Shown one piece after another: positions 38,275-48,005 of a stretch of DNA of 64,000 nt. This stretch comes from JAVVPL01 sp036655775. GTDB taxonomy: Bacteria; Bacteroidota; Bacteroidia; Bacteroidales; P3. Numbering within the stretch: position 1 is the first letter of the stretch; each line of letters begins with the position of its first letter. The notes below the pieces were generated by a model, which ran no database searches, was not told the DNA's origin, and saw nothing but the letters and a program-made list of their open reading frames with translations. A program made the translations under genes and the position numbers. The DNA is taken from positions 1-64,000 of the forward strand of contig JAVVPL010000002.1 in assembly GCA_036655775.1 (NCBI GenBank), in the 5' to 3' direction.

Positions 38275-40470
38275 TTAATTACCTTCTTTTGAGATAAATT
38301 TAATACGCATCAAACGAATTTCCTCTTCAGTAAATTCATTTTCGCCTAAAGCCACCAAAGCATCCTCTATGGAATCGGAGGTAGCCTCGTGAAAATACTC
38401 GTAAATATCTTCTTGATGATAAGGGTCGACCACTTCATCGATATAATAATCGATATTTATTTTAGTGCCTGAGGCCACAATACGTTCAATTTCGGTAAGT
38501 AGTTCTTCAAATTGCAAACTCTTAGCAAGGGCAATATCTTCTAAAGATATTTTGCGATCTATACTTTGAATAATATACACTTTGAGCCCCGATTTATTAA
38601 TAACCGATTTGACAATATAATCTTGTGGACGTTCAATTTCATTATCTTCGACATAACGCTTGATAAGATCAATAAATGCCTGTCCATATTTTTGTGCTTT
38701 GCCTGCGCCCACACCTATAATATGGGTCATTTCCTCCATCGTAATAGGGTATTGAATTGTCATATCTTCTAAAGAAGAATCTTGAAATATAACAAAAGGA
38801 GGCAAATTTTCTTTTCGAGAAATATCTTTTAATAAATCCTTTAATAATAAAAATAAAATTTTATCGGTGGCCTCCCCTTTGCCTACCGAAAAATCGAACA
38901 TCATCTCCTCTTCCTCTATGTCATAATTGTGATCTTTGGCCACTTTAATAACATGTGGTTGTTTGAGGTATCGTTTACCAAAATCGCTAAGATGTAAAAC
39001 CCCATAGTTTTCCACATCTTTGACAAAGAGATTTTCGATCAAGCATTGACGAATCACAGAATTCCAATGTTTGGCATCTTTATCGGCTCCTTGCCCAAAT
39101 TGAGGCAAAGTATGATGTGCACAAGCTTTGATGGGAGCCGTCATTTTGCCCATGATCACATTCACTATATGTGGAATGTTAAATTGTTCTTTGGTAGCAA
39201 GTACTGTTTCTATAATAAATTCAACATCTTCGGTCACATCCACTTTTTCTTTAGGGTGCACACAATTGTCACAATTGCCGCAATTGTCACGTGGATAATC
39301 TTCGCCAAAATAATGAAGCAAATTTTTACGCCTACACATGGAAGTTTCGGCATAACTAACGGTTTCTGCCATAAGTTGTTTGGCTATTTCCTGTTCTATA
39401 ATTTGCTTATCTTTAAGGAATTTTTCAAGTTTGGCCATATCGTCTTCACTATAAAAGGCCAAACAAAGGCCTTCGCCTCCATCTCGACCAGCCCGTCCCG
39501 TTTCTTGATAATAGCCCTCTAAACTTTTAGGAATATCGTAATGAATTACAAAACGCACATCGGGTTTGTCGATACCCATTCCAAATGCAATGGTAGCCAC
39601 AATCACATCCGTTTTTTCCATCAAAAAACTATCTTGATTTTCGCAACGAGTCTGTGCATCCAAACCCGCATGATAAGGCAAGGCTTTAATTCCATTAGCA
39701 CATAGCATTTCTGCCATTTCTTCCACTTTCTTACGGCTCAAACAATAGACAATTCCCGATTTACCTGCATGCTGCTTAATAAATTTAACCACATCTTTGT
39801 CTACACTTTTAGTTTTGGGTCGCACTTCATAATATAAATTTTCTCTATTAAAAGAGGAAGTAAAACATTGGGCCTCTAACATTCCCAAGTTTTTTTGAAT
39901 GTCTTTTTGCACTTTAGGTGTGGCTGTGGCCGTAAGAGCAAGCACGGGTACTTTTTTGCCTATGGCATTAATTATAGGTAGCAATCGACGATATTCGGGA
40001 CGGAAATCATGCCCCCATTCCGAAATACAATGCGCTTCATCTATGGCATAGAGCGAAATATCGATTTGTTTGAAAAATTCTATATTTTCTTCTTTGGTAA
40101 GCGACTCGGGAGCTACATATAATAGTTTAGTACGACCACCCAATAAATCTTCACGAACTTGTTTAATTTCAATTTTTGAAAGTGAAGAATTTAAGTAATG
40201 AGCAATCCCCATCTCTGTGCCTAAACTTCGCACCGCATCCACTTGATTTTTCATTAATGCAATCAAGGGGGATATCACAATGGCCGTGCCAGGAAGTATC
40301 ATAGCGGGTAATTGGTAACATAAGGATTTACCACCCCCCGTAGGCATAATAACAAACGCATTGTTTCCATCTAAAACATGCTTGATAATGGCTTCTTGAT
40401 TACCCTTAAATTTGGAGAATCCAAATATCTTTTCTAACTGTTGATGCAAGTAAGTAGTATCTATCGACAT
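38275..40470 (-). CDS. recQ: ATP-dependent DNA helicase RecQ
   Basis: The 731-residue product has the SF2 motifs (motif I MPTGGGKSLCYQLPA, motif II AIDEAHCISEWGHDFRPEY, motif III ALTATATPKV, motif VI YYQETGRAGRDG). A zinc-binding RQC region follows with cysteines CRRKNLL, CGNCDNC. It continues with a winged helix (about 405-520) and an HRDC domain (about 580-660). A C-terminal acidic tail runs to EEEIRLMRIKFISKEGN. It unwinds DNA 3'-5' in recombination and repair. The length matches Bacteroidota RecQ (about 725-735), longer than the E. coli enzyme. It is the first gene of the - strand unit and divergent from kpsF. Confidence 0.96.
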   Translation of the reverse strand: MSIDTTYLHQQLEKIFGFSKFKGNQEAIIKHVLDGNNAFVIMPTGGGKSLCYQLPAMILPGTAIVISPLIALMKNQVDAVRSLGTEMGIAHYLNSSLSKIEIKQVREDLLGGRTKLLYVAPESLTKEENIEFFKQIDISLYAIDEAHCISEWGHDFRPEYRRLLPIINAIGKKVPVLALTATATPKVQKDIQKNLGMLEAQCFTSSFNRENLYYEVRPKTKSVDKDVVKFIKQHAGKSGIVYCLSRKKVEEMAEMLCANGIKALPYHAGLDAQTRCENQDSFLMEKTDVIVATIAFGMGIDKPDVRFVIHYDIPKSLEGYYQETGRAGRDGGEGLCLAFYSEDDMAKLEKFLKDKQIIEQEIAKQLMAETVSYAETSMCRRKNLLHYFGEDYPRDNCGNCDNCVHPKEKVDVTEDVEFIIETVLATKEQFNIPHIVNVIMGKMTAPIKACAHHTLPQFGQGADKDAKHWNSVIRQCLIENLFVKDVENYGVLHLSDFGKRYLKQPHVIKVAKDHNYDIEEEEMMFDFSVGKGEATDKILFLLLKDLLKDISRKENLPPFVIFQDSSLEDMTIQYPITMEEMTHIIGVGAGKAQKYGQAFIDLIKRYVEDNEIERPQDYIVKSVINKSGLKVYIIQSIDRKISLEDIALAKSLQFEELLTEIERIVASGTKINIDYYIDEVVDPYHQEDIYEYFHEATSDSIEDALVALGENEFTEEEIRLMRIKFISKEGN

Positions 40471-40521
40471 ACAATCTTAATTAAAAAATGGGTAAGTGGT
40501 AATAATTTGATGTAATTTTTG

Positions 40522-40529
40522 TACTTTTG
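40522..40529 (+). promoter_or_regulatory. Possible -7 element of the kpsF/lptB/nadB/purB genes
   Basis: TACTTTTG on the + strand, 130 bp before the kpsF start. A TTTG occurs upstream but only 12 bp away, so the -33 element is doubtful. Confidence 0.35.
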
Positions 40530-40555
40530 TGGGTTCATTTTTTTCAATCATTTAC

Positions 40556-40585
40556 CAAAGTTACGAAAATTTTAGACTTTTCAAA
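40556..40585 (-). promoter_or_regulatory. Promoter of recQ and following genes
   Basis: On the - strand TTTG (40585-40582), 18 bp, TAACTTTG (40563-40556). The predicted start is about 80 nt before the recQ ATG. Confidence 0.6.
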
Positions 40586-40659
40586 AATTTTATGGTAATA
40601 TTGTTGAAAAGAAAAGAGAATAGTGACCTATTTAGACATTTAACATTTTAAAATAAACG

Positions 40660-41628
40660 GTGAATACAAAAAAAAACATAAAAGAAATTATTTGTCGAAC
40701 CATCGAAAATGAAATGGAATCGGTGCGAGATTTACTCAATTTAGTAGATACCGATTTTGTGGAAGTGGTGAATGAAATTCTACATGCCAAAGGACGTGTA
40801 ATTGTGACAGGAATTGGAAAAAGTGCAAATATAGGCACTAAAATTGTGTCCACACTTAACTCTACGGGAACCCCTGCTGTATTTATGCATGCGGCAGATG
40901 CTATTCATGGCGATTTGGGCATCATTCAAAAAAATGATATTGTAATTTGTATTTCTAAAAGTGGACAAACCCCCGAAATAAAAGTGTTGGTGCCTTTAAT
41001 CAAAAATTTTGGCAATATATTAGTGGCAATGGTGGGTAATATGCAATCGTTTTTGGCTTTAGAGGCCAATTATCGTATCAATTGCACTGTGGCCAAAGAA
41101 GCTTGTCCAAATAATTTGGCACCCACCGCAAGCACCACCGCCCAATTGGTTATGGGGGATGCTTTAGCAGTGGCTCTATTGGAATGTAGAGGATTTTCGC
41201 AACAAGATTTTGCACGTTACCATCCAGGAGGATCCTTGGGGAAACAACTTTATTTGCGTGTACACGATTTGAGCATATTAAATGAAAAGCCTTGCGTGCA
41301 AAAAAAAGATAGTGTAAGCAAAGTAATTATTGAAATAAGTTCCAAACGTTTGGGGATGACAGCCGTTTTGGATGGCGATACATTGGTAGGAATTATTACC
41401 GATGGCGATTTACGCCGAATGTTACTTAAGGGGCGTTCTATCGAAAACACTTTGGCCTCAGATATTATGTCGGAAAATCCAAAATACATTCAAGAAAATG
41501 CTTTAGCCGTGGAGGCATTAGAACTTATGCGTAGCAACCACATTACACAAGCTATCGTGGTTGATGAAGAAAATACCTATTGCGGAGTTATTCATTTACA
41601 CGATTTATTAAAAGAAGGAATTATCTAA
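40660..41628 (+). CDS. kpsF: D-arabinose 5-phosphate isomerase, KpsF/GutQ family
   Basis: The 322-residue product has an SIS domain (GRVIVTGIGKSANIGTKIV near 43, FMHAADAIHGDLG, ISKSGQTPEI, NLAPTASTTAQLVMGDALAVALL, FARYHPGGSLGKQL). Two CBS domains follow (about 205-260 and 270-320; GIITDGDLRRML, GVIHLHDLLKEGI). It converts ribulose 5-phosphate to arabinose 5-phosphate for Kdo, the inner-core sugar of LPS. The start is GTG at 40660; the first in-frame ATG is 18 codons further and would cut a conserved helix. lptB follows after 18 bp, linking Kdo supply with LPS export. Confidence 0.93.
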   Translation: MNTKKNIKEIICRTIENEMESVRDLLNLVDTDFVEVVNEILHAKGRVIVTGIGKSANIGTKIVSTLNSTGTPAVFMHAADAIHGDLGIIQKNDIVICISKSGQTPEIKVLVPLIKNFGNILVAMVGNMQSFLALEANYRINCTVAKEACPNNLAPTASTTAQLVMGDALAVALLECRGFSQQDFARYHPGGSLGKQLYLRVHDLSILNEKPCVQKKDSVSKVIIEISSKRLGMTAVLDGDTLVGIITDGDLRRMLLKGRSIENTLASDIMSENPKYIQENALAVEALELMRSNHITQAIVVDEENTYCGVIHLHDLLKEGII

Positions 41629-41646
41629 AACATAAAAATATACATC

Positions 41647-42372
41647 ATGATACTTAGAACCGAAAACATTGTAAAAAAATACAAAAACAGGACCGTTGTC
41701 AACAACGTAAGTATAGAAGTAAACCAAGGTGAAATTGTAGGGCTCTTGGGCCCCAATGGCGCAGGGAAAACCACTTCTTTTTACGTCATGGTAGGATTAA
41801 TTAAACCGCTGGAAGGGAAAGTGTTTTTAGACAATAAAGAAATCACTAAAATGCCTATGTACAAACGAGCTCAATTAGGAATTGGGTATTTGGCACAAGA
41901 AGCTTCGGTGTTTCGCAGTTTAAGTGTAGAGGATAATATCACTGCCATCTTGGAATTTGTAGAAAAAGATAAAACAAAACGAAAAGAAAAATTGGAATCT
42001 CTCCTAGATGAATTTGGCTTGCAACTTATTCGCAAAACCAAAGGAATTTCGTTGTCGGGAGGCGAAAGACGTCGTACAGAAATAGCACGTGCTTTAGCAG
42101 CCAATCCAAAATTTATTTTATTGGACGAACCTTTTGCAGGCGTAGACCCTTTGGCAGTAGAGGATATTCAAAATATTGTTGTCAAATTGAAAACCAAAAA
42201 TATTGGTGTTTTAATTACCGATCACAACGTACACGAAACCTTGAGTATTACCGATAGAACCTATTTATTGTTTGAAGGCTCTATTCTAAAAGCAGGGAGT
42301 GCACAAGAATTGGCCAATGACGAACAAGTCAGAAAAGTATATTTGGGAGAAAATTTTTCTCTAAACAGATAA
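41647..42372 (+). CDS. lptB: LPS export ABC transporter ATP-binding protein
   Basis: The 241-residue product is a single ABC ATPase with Walker A GPNGAGKTTSFYVMVG, Q-loop region YLAQEASVFRSL, signature LSGGERRRTEIARALA, Walker B FILLDEPFAGVDPLA and switch LITDHNVHETL. These sequences are diagnostic of LptB, which powers extraction of LPS from the inner membrane by LptFG. The start ATG at 41647 follows kpsF by 18 bp. The membrane subunits lptF and lptG are not in the window. Confidence 0.95.
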   Translation: MILRTENIVKKYKNRTVVNNVSIEVNQGEIVGLLGPNGAGKTTSFYVMVGLIKPLEGKVFLDNKEITKMPMYKRAQLGIGYLAQEASVFRSLSVEDNITAILEFVEKDKTKRKEKLESLLDEFGLQLIRKTKGISLSGGERRRTEIARALAANPKFILLDEPFAGVDPLAVEDIQNIVVKLKTKNIGVLITDHNVHETLSITDRTYLLFEGSILKAGSAQELANDEQVRKVYLGENFSLNR

Positions 42373-42427
42373 TACTTTAACATAAGCAGGTCACAAAGCA
42401 AGACCTGTGGCATAAAATTATTTACTC

Positions 42428-43987
42428 ATGAAAAAACGCAAGGATTTTTTAGTTATCGGTACTGGAATTGCCGGTTTGAGCTACGCCCTAAGAGTGGCGG
42501 ATCAAGGGAAAGTGTGTATTGTTTCTAAGTCTTCGGCCGAAGAAACGGCTACACAATATGCACAAGGAGGGATCGCGGCCGTGATGAACGCGTTGGATTC
42601 GTACGAGAAACATATTCAAGATACATTAATTGCAGGGGACGGATTGTGCAATGAAGAAGTAGTTCGCATCACCATTACCGAGTCGACTGAAAGAATTCGT
42701 GAATTGATAGGATGGGGTGCACAATTTGACAAAAACAAAAGCGGAGAATTTGATTTGGCAAGAGAAGGCGGACATTCTGAATTTAGAGTGTTGCACCACA
42801 AAGATCAAACAGGATTAGAAATTGAACGTATTTTATTAAAACAAGTAAAAGAACATCCCAATATTGAATTATTGGAAAATCATTTTGCCATTGATTTAAT
42901 TACACAACACCATTTAGGCGTAGATGTCAATAGAAGGACACCCGATATTACTTGCTTAGGCGCTTATATATTGAATATGGGAACCAATACCATAGATACT
43001 TATCTTGCCAAAACCTGTATGTTGGCAACGGGTGGAAACGGCAATGTATATAACACAACAACTAATCCCCTAGTGGCCACAGGCGATGGCGTAGCTATGG
43101 TCTATCGTGCCAAGGGAAAAGTGGAAAATATGGAATTTATGCAATTTCATCCCACTTCTTTGTACAATCCCACCGAAAAGCCTTCTTTTTTAATTTCAGA
43201 AGCCGTACGTGGTGCAGGGGCTCTACTTTTGAATAAAAAAGAAATTCGTTTTATGGATAAATATGATGCCAAACGAATGGAATTAGCACCTAGAGATGTA
43301 GTGGCTCGCGCCATAGATACCGAACTTAAATTAAGTGGCGAAGATCATCTTTTTTTAGATGCCCGACATATTCCAAAAACACAACTTTTGGGTCATTTCC
43401 CCACTATTTATGCCAAATGTTTAAGTATCGGTATTGATATCAGCAAAGATTTATTACCCGTAGTACCCGCGGCACATTATAGTTGTGGCGGTATTTCGGT
43501 AGACACCCACGGACGTGCCAGCATCAAACACTTATATGCTTCTGGCGAATGTTCTTGCACGGGTTTGCATGGGGCCAATCGTTTGGCTTCAAATTCCCTA
43601 CTAGAAGCGCTTGTGTTTTCACATAGGGCGGCATTAGATGCCTGTGCAAATATTAAAAATATTGAATTTTGCGAAGAAGTACCCGAATGGGATAGCGAAG
43701 GAATGATTTTGAATGAAGAGATGATTTTAATTACGCAAAGTTTAAAAGAAGTACAATCGATCATGTCAAATTATGTAGGCATTGTACGTTCAAATATTCG
43801 TTTACAAAGAGCCAAAACACGTTTGGAAATTATTTACAAAGAAACCGAAGAATTATATCAACGGTCGGTGCATTCGGTCAAACTCGCAGAACTTAGAAAT
43901 TTAATTACCATAGGCTATTTAATTATAAAAATGTCGATGGAAAGAAAAGAAAATAGAGGTTTACATTATTCTTTAGATAATTTATAG
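42428..43987 (+). CDS. nadB: L-aspartate oxidase
   Basis: The 519-residue product has the FAD-binding GTGIAGLSYALRVAD at the N-terminus, the family signature QYAQGGIAAVM, EGGHSEFRVLHHKDQTGLEIER, EFMQFHPTSLY and SCGGISVDTHGRASIKHLYASGECSCTGLHGANRLASNSLLEALVFSHRAA. It oxidises aspartate to iminoaspartate, the first step of de novo NAD synthesis. It can use fumarate as acceptor without oxygen, which fits an anaerobic life. NadA is absent from the window and NadC is at 36795. The start ATG follows lptB by 55 bp. Confidence 0.96.
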   Translation: MKKRKDFLVIGTGIAGLSYALRVADQGKVCIVSKSSAEETATQYAQGGIAAVMNALDSYEKHIQDTLIAGDGLCNEEVVRITITESTERIRELIGWGAQFDKNKSGEFDLAREGGHSEFRVLHHKDQTGLEIERILLKQVKEHPNIELLENHFAIDLITQHHLGVDVNRRTPDITCLGAYILNMGTNTIDTYLAKTCMLATGGNGNVYNTTTNPLVATGDGVAMVYRAKGKVENMEFMQFHPTSLYNPTEKPSFLISEAVRGAGALLLNKKEIRFMDKYDAKRMELAPRDVVARAIDTELKLSGEDHLFLDARHIPKTQLLGHFPTIYAKCLSIGIDISKDLLPVVPAAHYSCGGISVDTHGRASIKHLYASGECSCTGLHGANRLASNSLLEALVFSHRAALDACANIKNIEFCEEVPEWDSEGMILNEEMILITQSLKEVQSIMSNYVGIVRSNIRLQRAKTRLEIIYKETEELYQRSVHSVKLAELRNLITIGYLIIKMSMERKENRGLHYSLDNL

Positions 43988-44014
43988 CATTTTAACAAAA
44001 AACGATTAATTTAT

Positions 44015-45379
44015 ATGGATACAAATTTTCCACTACAAGCCATTTCGCCTATTGACGGACGTTATAGCAAACAAACAGAAATATTAAGTACGTATTTTTC
44101 CGAAGGTGCACTCATTAAATATAGAGTACGCGTAGAGATTGAATATTTTATTGCACTTTGTAATTTTGATATTGACGCATTGGCCGATTTTGACAAAAAT
44201 CAATTTGAAAATTTACGTAAAATTTATTTGGATTTTACCCAAGAAGATGCCTTGACAGTGAAAAAAATTGAAAAGACAACCAACCATGATGTAAAAGCCG
44301 TAGAATATTTTATCAAAGGTAAATTTGAGGCTTTGGGTTTGGGAAAACACAAAGAATTTATTCACTTTGGATTGACCTCGCAAGACATCAATAATACGGC
44401 TCAACCCTTGATGTTGAAGGAAGCGATGGAAGAGGTAATTTATCCAGAGTTTCATAGCGTTTTATTGGCTTTAGAAACTAGAATTGAAGAATGGAAATCT
44501 ATTCCCATGTTGGCCAAAACGCACGGACAACCTGCTTCTCCTACTATTTTAGGAAAAGAAATTGAAGTATTTGTAGAACGACTATACAAACAAATGTTTC
44601 AATTAAAATTAGTGGCCTATTCTGCCAAATTTGGAGGCGCTACGGGCAATTTTAATGCTCATTACGTGGCCTATCCTGNNNNNNNNNNAAAAAATTGGGT
44701 TTGTTTTGCAAATAATTTTGTGGAAGAAATTTTAGGCTTAGACCGTTCACAAACCACTACGCAAATTGAGCACTACGATAATTTAGCCGCTTTATTTGAT
44801 GCCTTTAAGCGAATTAATACTATTTTATTAGATTTGAGTAAAGATATGTGGGCCTATATTTCGATGGAATATTTCAAACAAAAAATTAAAGAAGGCGAAG
44901 TGGGCTCTTCGGCTATGCCTCATAAAGTAAATCCTATTGACTTTGAAAATGCAGAGGGAAATTTGGGTTTAGCCAATGCGATTTTTACACATTTATCCGC
45001 CAAATTACCTATTTCTCGTTTACAAAGAGATCTTACCGATTCCACCGTATGTCGCAATATAGGAGTTCCTTTAGCTCACAGCTTGATAGCCTTTAAATCT
45101 TTAGAAAAAGGCTTAGGGAAATTGGTTTTAAATGAAGAGGCCATTGCTAGAGATTTAGAAAATAATTGGGCTGTAGTAGCCGAAGCTATTCAAACTATTT
45201 TACGAAGTCAAGGCTATCCCAACCCTTATGAAGCGCTTAAAAATTTAACTCGTCATAATACTAAAATTACCAAAGAAGACATTGCTGAATTTATTGATAA
45301 TTTACAGCTAAGTCCAGAACTAAAAATTCGTTTACACAAAATCACACCTAGCAATTATACGGGAGTATTTGGTCTATAA
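44015..45379 (+). CDS. purB: Adenylosuccinate lyase (10-N assembly gap inside)
   Basis: The 454-residue product is of the PurB type related to the E. coli enzyme: LQAISPIDGRYSKQTEILSTYFSEGALIKYRV, TNHDVKAVEYFIK, FIHFGLTSQDINNTAQP, MLAKTHGQPASPT, and the signature loop GSSAMPHKVNPIDFENAEGN with the catalytic Ser. Ten Ns (44679-44688) fall after AYP in a segment that is short in relatives (AYPxxDW), and the frame continues across them. The enzyme splits adenylosuccinate to AMP and SAICAR to AICAR, with fumarate released. It follows nadB by 27 bp. Confidence 0.94.
   Translation: MDTNFPLQAISPIDGRYSKQTEILSTYFSEGALIKYRVRVEIEYFIALCNFDIDALADFDKNQFENLRKIYLDFTQEDALTVKKIEKTTNHDVKAVEYFIKGKFEALGLGKHKEFIHFGLTSQDINNTAQPLMLKEAMEEVIYPEFHSVLLALETRIEEWKSIPMLAKTHGQPASPTILGKEIEVFVERLYKQMFQLKLVAYSAKFGGATGNFNAHYVAYPXXXXKNWVCFANNFVEEILGLDRSQTTTQIEHYDNLAALFDAFKRINTILLDLSKDMWAYISMEYFKQKIKEGEVGSSAMPHKVNPIDFENAEGNLGLANAIFTHLSAKLPISRLQRDLTDSTVCRNIGVPLAHSLIAFKSLEKGLGKLVLNEEAIARDLENNWAVVAEAIQTILRSQGYPNPYEALKNLTRHNTKITKEDIAEFIDNLQLSPELKIRLHKITPSNYTGVFGL
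44679..44688. other. Assembly gap (10 N) inside purB
   Basis: The frame is kept across the gap and the flanks match the family, so the missing bases are few and the gene is taken as intact. Confidence 0.9.
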
Positions 45380-45403
45380 CCCATGATTAATAAAAATTAA
45401 AAT

Positions 45404-47284
45404 ATGTTTAAACACTCCTTCTTTTTTCGTTATTTATCACCCTATACGGGGGTATTGTTGATGAATGTGCTATTACGTACTTTATCCGCTTTATTCACCG
45501 TATTTCTGTTGTTGGGTATTGCGCCTTTGTTAAGTATTTTATTTAACACGCCCGAAACAACACCAGCAAAAGAGAGTGTAAGTTACGATGTAGAGAACAA
45601 TCTACTTTCTTTTATGGAAGAATGGGTGTCGACCTCTATGCAAACCAATGGGGCATATACTACTTTAGCCTATGTAATTGCAGGCATTTTGATACTTTAT
45701 TTTTTCAAAAATTTATTTTCGTATCTAGGCTTATATTTTTTCACTCCCATTCGGAATGGAGTGTTGGAATCTTTACGAAATGATTTGTATCGTCGTTTAT
45801 TAATTTTGCCTATTTCTTTTTATAGTTTTCATCGGAAAGGGGATTTACTCTCCCGATTGAGCAACGATATTCAAGAAATCGACGAAAATATTTTAAAACA
45901 AATTCAGCAAGTACTAATCGACTTTCTTTTATTTATATTTATGCTTGGGGCTTTATTTTTTATTAGTCCTCCCCTAACTTTGGCCGTACTTATCATACTT
46001 CCTTTTGCAGGTTTATTGATAGGTAGTTTTTCACGTTCTTTGCGTAAAATATCACCTCAATTGCAAATATTAGTGGGGAGTTTGGGCGCTCAAACCGAAG
46101 AAAGTATTCAAGGATTAAAAACCATTAAAAGTTTTAATACTATTCCCTACTCCACTTTTACGTACCAAGCACTCAATGCAAAAATGACCAAACTACGTAC
46201 CATCGTGTGTCGACGCACCGATTTGAGTTCGCCCCTTAGCGAATTTATAGGCACAATTAGCATTGTAGTACTTCTCATTTTAGGAGGATTTTTTATTTTA
46301 CATAGTGCAGGGATAGCAAGTGCGAATATGAGTGCCAATTTTGGAGCCATTAAAGCTACGGCTTTTATTAGTTTTTTGGTTACGCTTACCCAAATTATCA
46401 ATCCTGCAAAAAATTTAGCCACAGCCTATTATAGTCTTAAACGGGGAAAAGCCTCGGTAAGACGTGTAAAAGATATTTTGTATGCAGAAGAAAAAATTCT
46501 TGAAAAAGAAAATGCCTTACCCATTCAATCGTTTGAAGATAGTATTGAATTTAAAAATATGAGTTTTGGATATGCCAATACCTTAGAAAATGAAAAAGAG
46601 CCCAAAGAATTTTGTTATGTTTTAAAAAATATAAATTTACGTATCAAAAAAGGAAGTTTTATTGCCTTAGTGGGGGCTTCAGGTGCGGGGAAATCGAGTT
46701 TGGTCGATTTGATTCCTCGTTTTTACGATTGCAGCGAAGGTGAAGTTTTATTGGATGGACATTCGATCAAAGATTATAAAATTGAGGATATACGGGCCTT
46801 GTCGGCGGTAGTATCTCAAGACACTATTTTATTCAATGACAGTATTCTCAATAATATTAATTTAGGGATTACGGGAGTGAAACGAGACGACGTAATTCAT
46901 GCGGCCACAGCCGCTTATGCGGATGATTTTATTATGGAAACCGACCATGGGTACGATAGCATGATCGGAGATGGAGGAACTAAACTTTCGGGAGGTCAGC
47001 GTCAAAGACTTAGCATTGCTCGTGCATTATTGAAAGATGCCCCTATTTTAATTTTAGATGAAGCCACTTCGGCATTAGATACCATTTCGGAAAAAATGGT
47101 ACAAGATGCACTACAAAATTTAAGTAAAGATCGTACAATCATTGCTATTGCACATCGTTTATCAACAATCCGCAGTGCCGATGAAATTGTAGTTTTAGAA
47201 AAAGGCTGTATTGTGGAAAGAGGAACTCATGAGGAATTAGTAGCTAAACAAGGGGTATATTACAAATTATACGGGATGAGTTAG
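45404..47284 (+). CDS. MsbA-like ABC exporter (fused permease and ATPase)
   Basis: The 626-residue product has a six-helix exporter domain (about 1-370, including the coupling segment FYSFHRKGDLLSRLSNDIQEID). The ATPase domain (about 378-626) shows Walker A GASGAGKSSLVDLIPRF, Q-loop VVSQDTILFNDSI, signature LSGGQRQRLSIARALL, Walker B ILILDEATSALD and IAIAHRLSTIRSAD. Family B exporters of this kind carry lipid A, lipids or drugs. The neighbouring kpsF and lptB genes support a lipid A/LPS flippase role, but this is inference. It begins 24 bp after purB and ends 9 bp from a convergent gene. Confidence 0.88.
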   Translation: MFKHSFFFRYLSPYTGVLLMNVLLRTLSALFTVFLLLGIAPLLSILFNTPETTPAKESVSYDVENNLLSFMEEWVSTSMQTNGAYTTLAYVIAGILILYFFKNLFSYLGLYFFTPIRNGVLESLRNDLYRRLLILPISFYSFHRKGDLLSRLSNDIQEIDENILKQIQQVLIDFLLFIFMLGALFFISPPLTLAVLIILPFAGLLIGSFSRSLRKISPQLQILVGSLGAQTEESIQGLKTIKSFNTIPYSTFTYQALNAKMTKLRTIVCRRTDLSSPLSEFIGTISIVVLLILGGFFILHSAGIASANMSANFGAIKATAFISFLVTLTQIINPAKNLATAYYSLKRGKASVRRVKDILYAEEKILEKENALPIQSFEDSIEFKNMSFGYANTLENEKEPKEFCYVLKNINLRIKKGSFIALVGASGAGKSSLVDLIPRFYDCSEGEVLLDGHSIKDYKIEDIRALSAVVSQDTILFNDSILNNINLGITGVKRDDVIHAATAAYADDFIMETDHGYDSMIGDGGTKLSGGQRQRLSIARALLKDAPILILDEATSALDTISEKMVQDALQNLSKDRTIIAIAHRLSTIRSADEIVVLEKGCIVERGTHEELVAKQGVYYKLYGMS

Positions 47285-47293
47285 ACAATTGGC

Positions 47294-47998
47294 TTACTTT
47301 TTATTTTTATTAAAATTAAGTTTATAATAAATTCCCATACTAAAATTAACAGGATACGAGTAGGTATTAAACATAAACCCATGTTTTTTATTGGCTAACA
47401 GACTCAAACCCAATTGCATTTGAAACTTTAAATGTGCCCCTCCTGCACGAAAAAACAAAATAGGCTCTAAGAGACCCGCAAGTTCATTGTATGTGTCTGG
47501 AATATGGGTATCGATATATTGACTTGCTAAAAGCCCCAATTTAACTCCAACGCCATATTCTATATGCCCTTTCGAATTGCTTACTCGTCCATAATTATAT
47601 TGCACAAAAGGAAGATGATAGTTTCCTGAAAAATCGGAAGGAACAAAAAGGTAAATCTCATCATACGTTTTCCCATATCCATATCCATATCCTGCATAAA
47701 TTTCCATACGTCCTTTTTCCGAAAGTTTGCGATAATACCCCAAGGCAAGTTGACCATAATACCTATTTGCTCCATAGGTACCATGAATCTGTCCACCAAA
47801 ATGATTGGTAAATGCATACGCAATATTTGCACTTACCGCTAAATCGGGAGTAATTCCTGCATCCACACTAAAATCGCCTTTGTCACTTAATAGAGGGATA
47901 CTGACCGCTTGAGGCTGATAGACAGCGCATGAAGAAAATAAACTTGTAGCTAAAAAACATATAGTTACTAATATAACTAAATTTTTAATTTTTTTCAT
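47294..47998 (-). CDS. Outer-membrane barrel-like lipoprotein, function unknown
   Basis: The 234-residue product has a lipoprotein signal (ATSLFSSC, Cys near 24). It continues with strands that look like an eight-stranded outer-membrane barrel: GDFSVDAGITPDLAVSANIAYAF, FGGQIHGTYG, QLALGYYRKLS, GYGYGYG, QMQLGLSLL, FSMGIYYKLNF. I do not recognise a family. It is the last gene of the DUF4249/TonB-receptor unit, only 7 bp after the receptor gene, so it may act with that receptor. Confidence 0.6.
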   Translation of the reverse strand: MKKIKNLVILVTICFLATSLFSSCAVYQPQAVSIPLLSDKGDFSVDAGITPDLAVSANIAYAFTNHFGGQIHGTYGANRYYGQLALGYYRKLSEKGRMEIYAGYGYGYGKTYDEIYLFVPSDFSGNYHLPFVQYNYGRVSNSKGHIEYGVGVKLGLLASQYIDTHIPDTYNELAGLLEPILFFRAGGAHLKFQMQLGLSLLANKKHGFMFNTYSYPVNFSMGIYYKLNFNKNKK

Positions 47999-48005
47999 TG
48001 TAGTA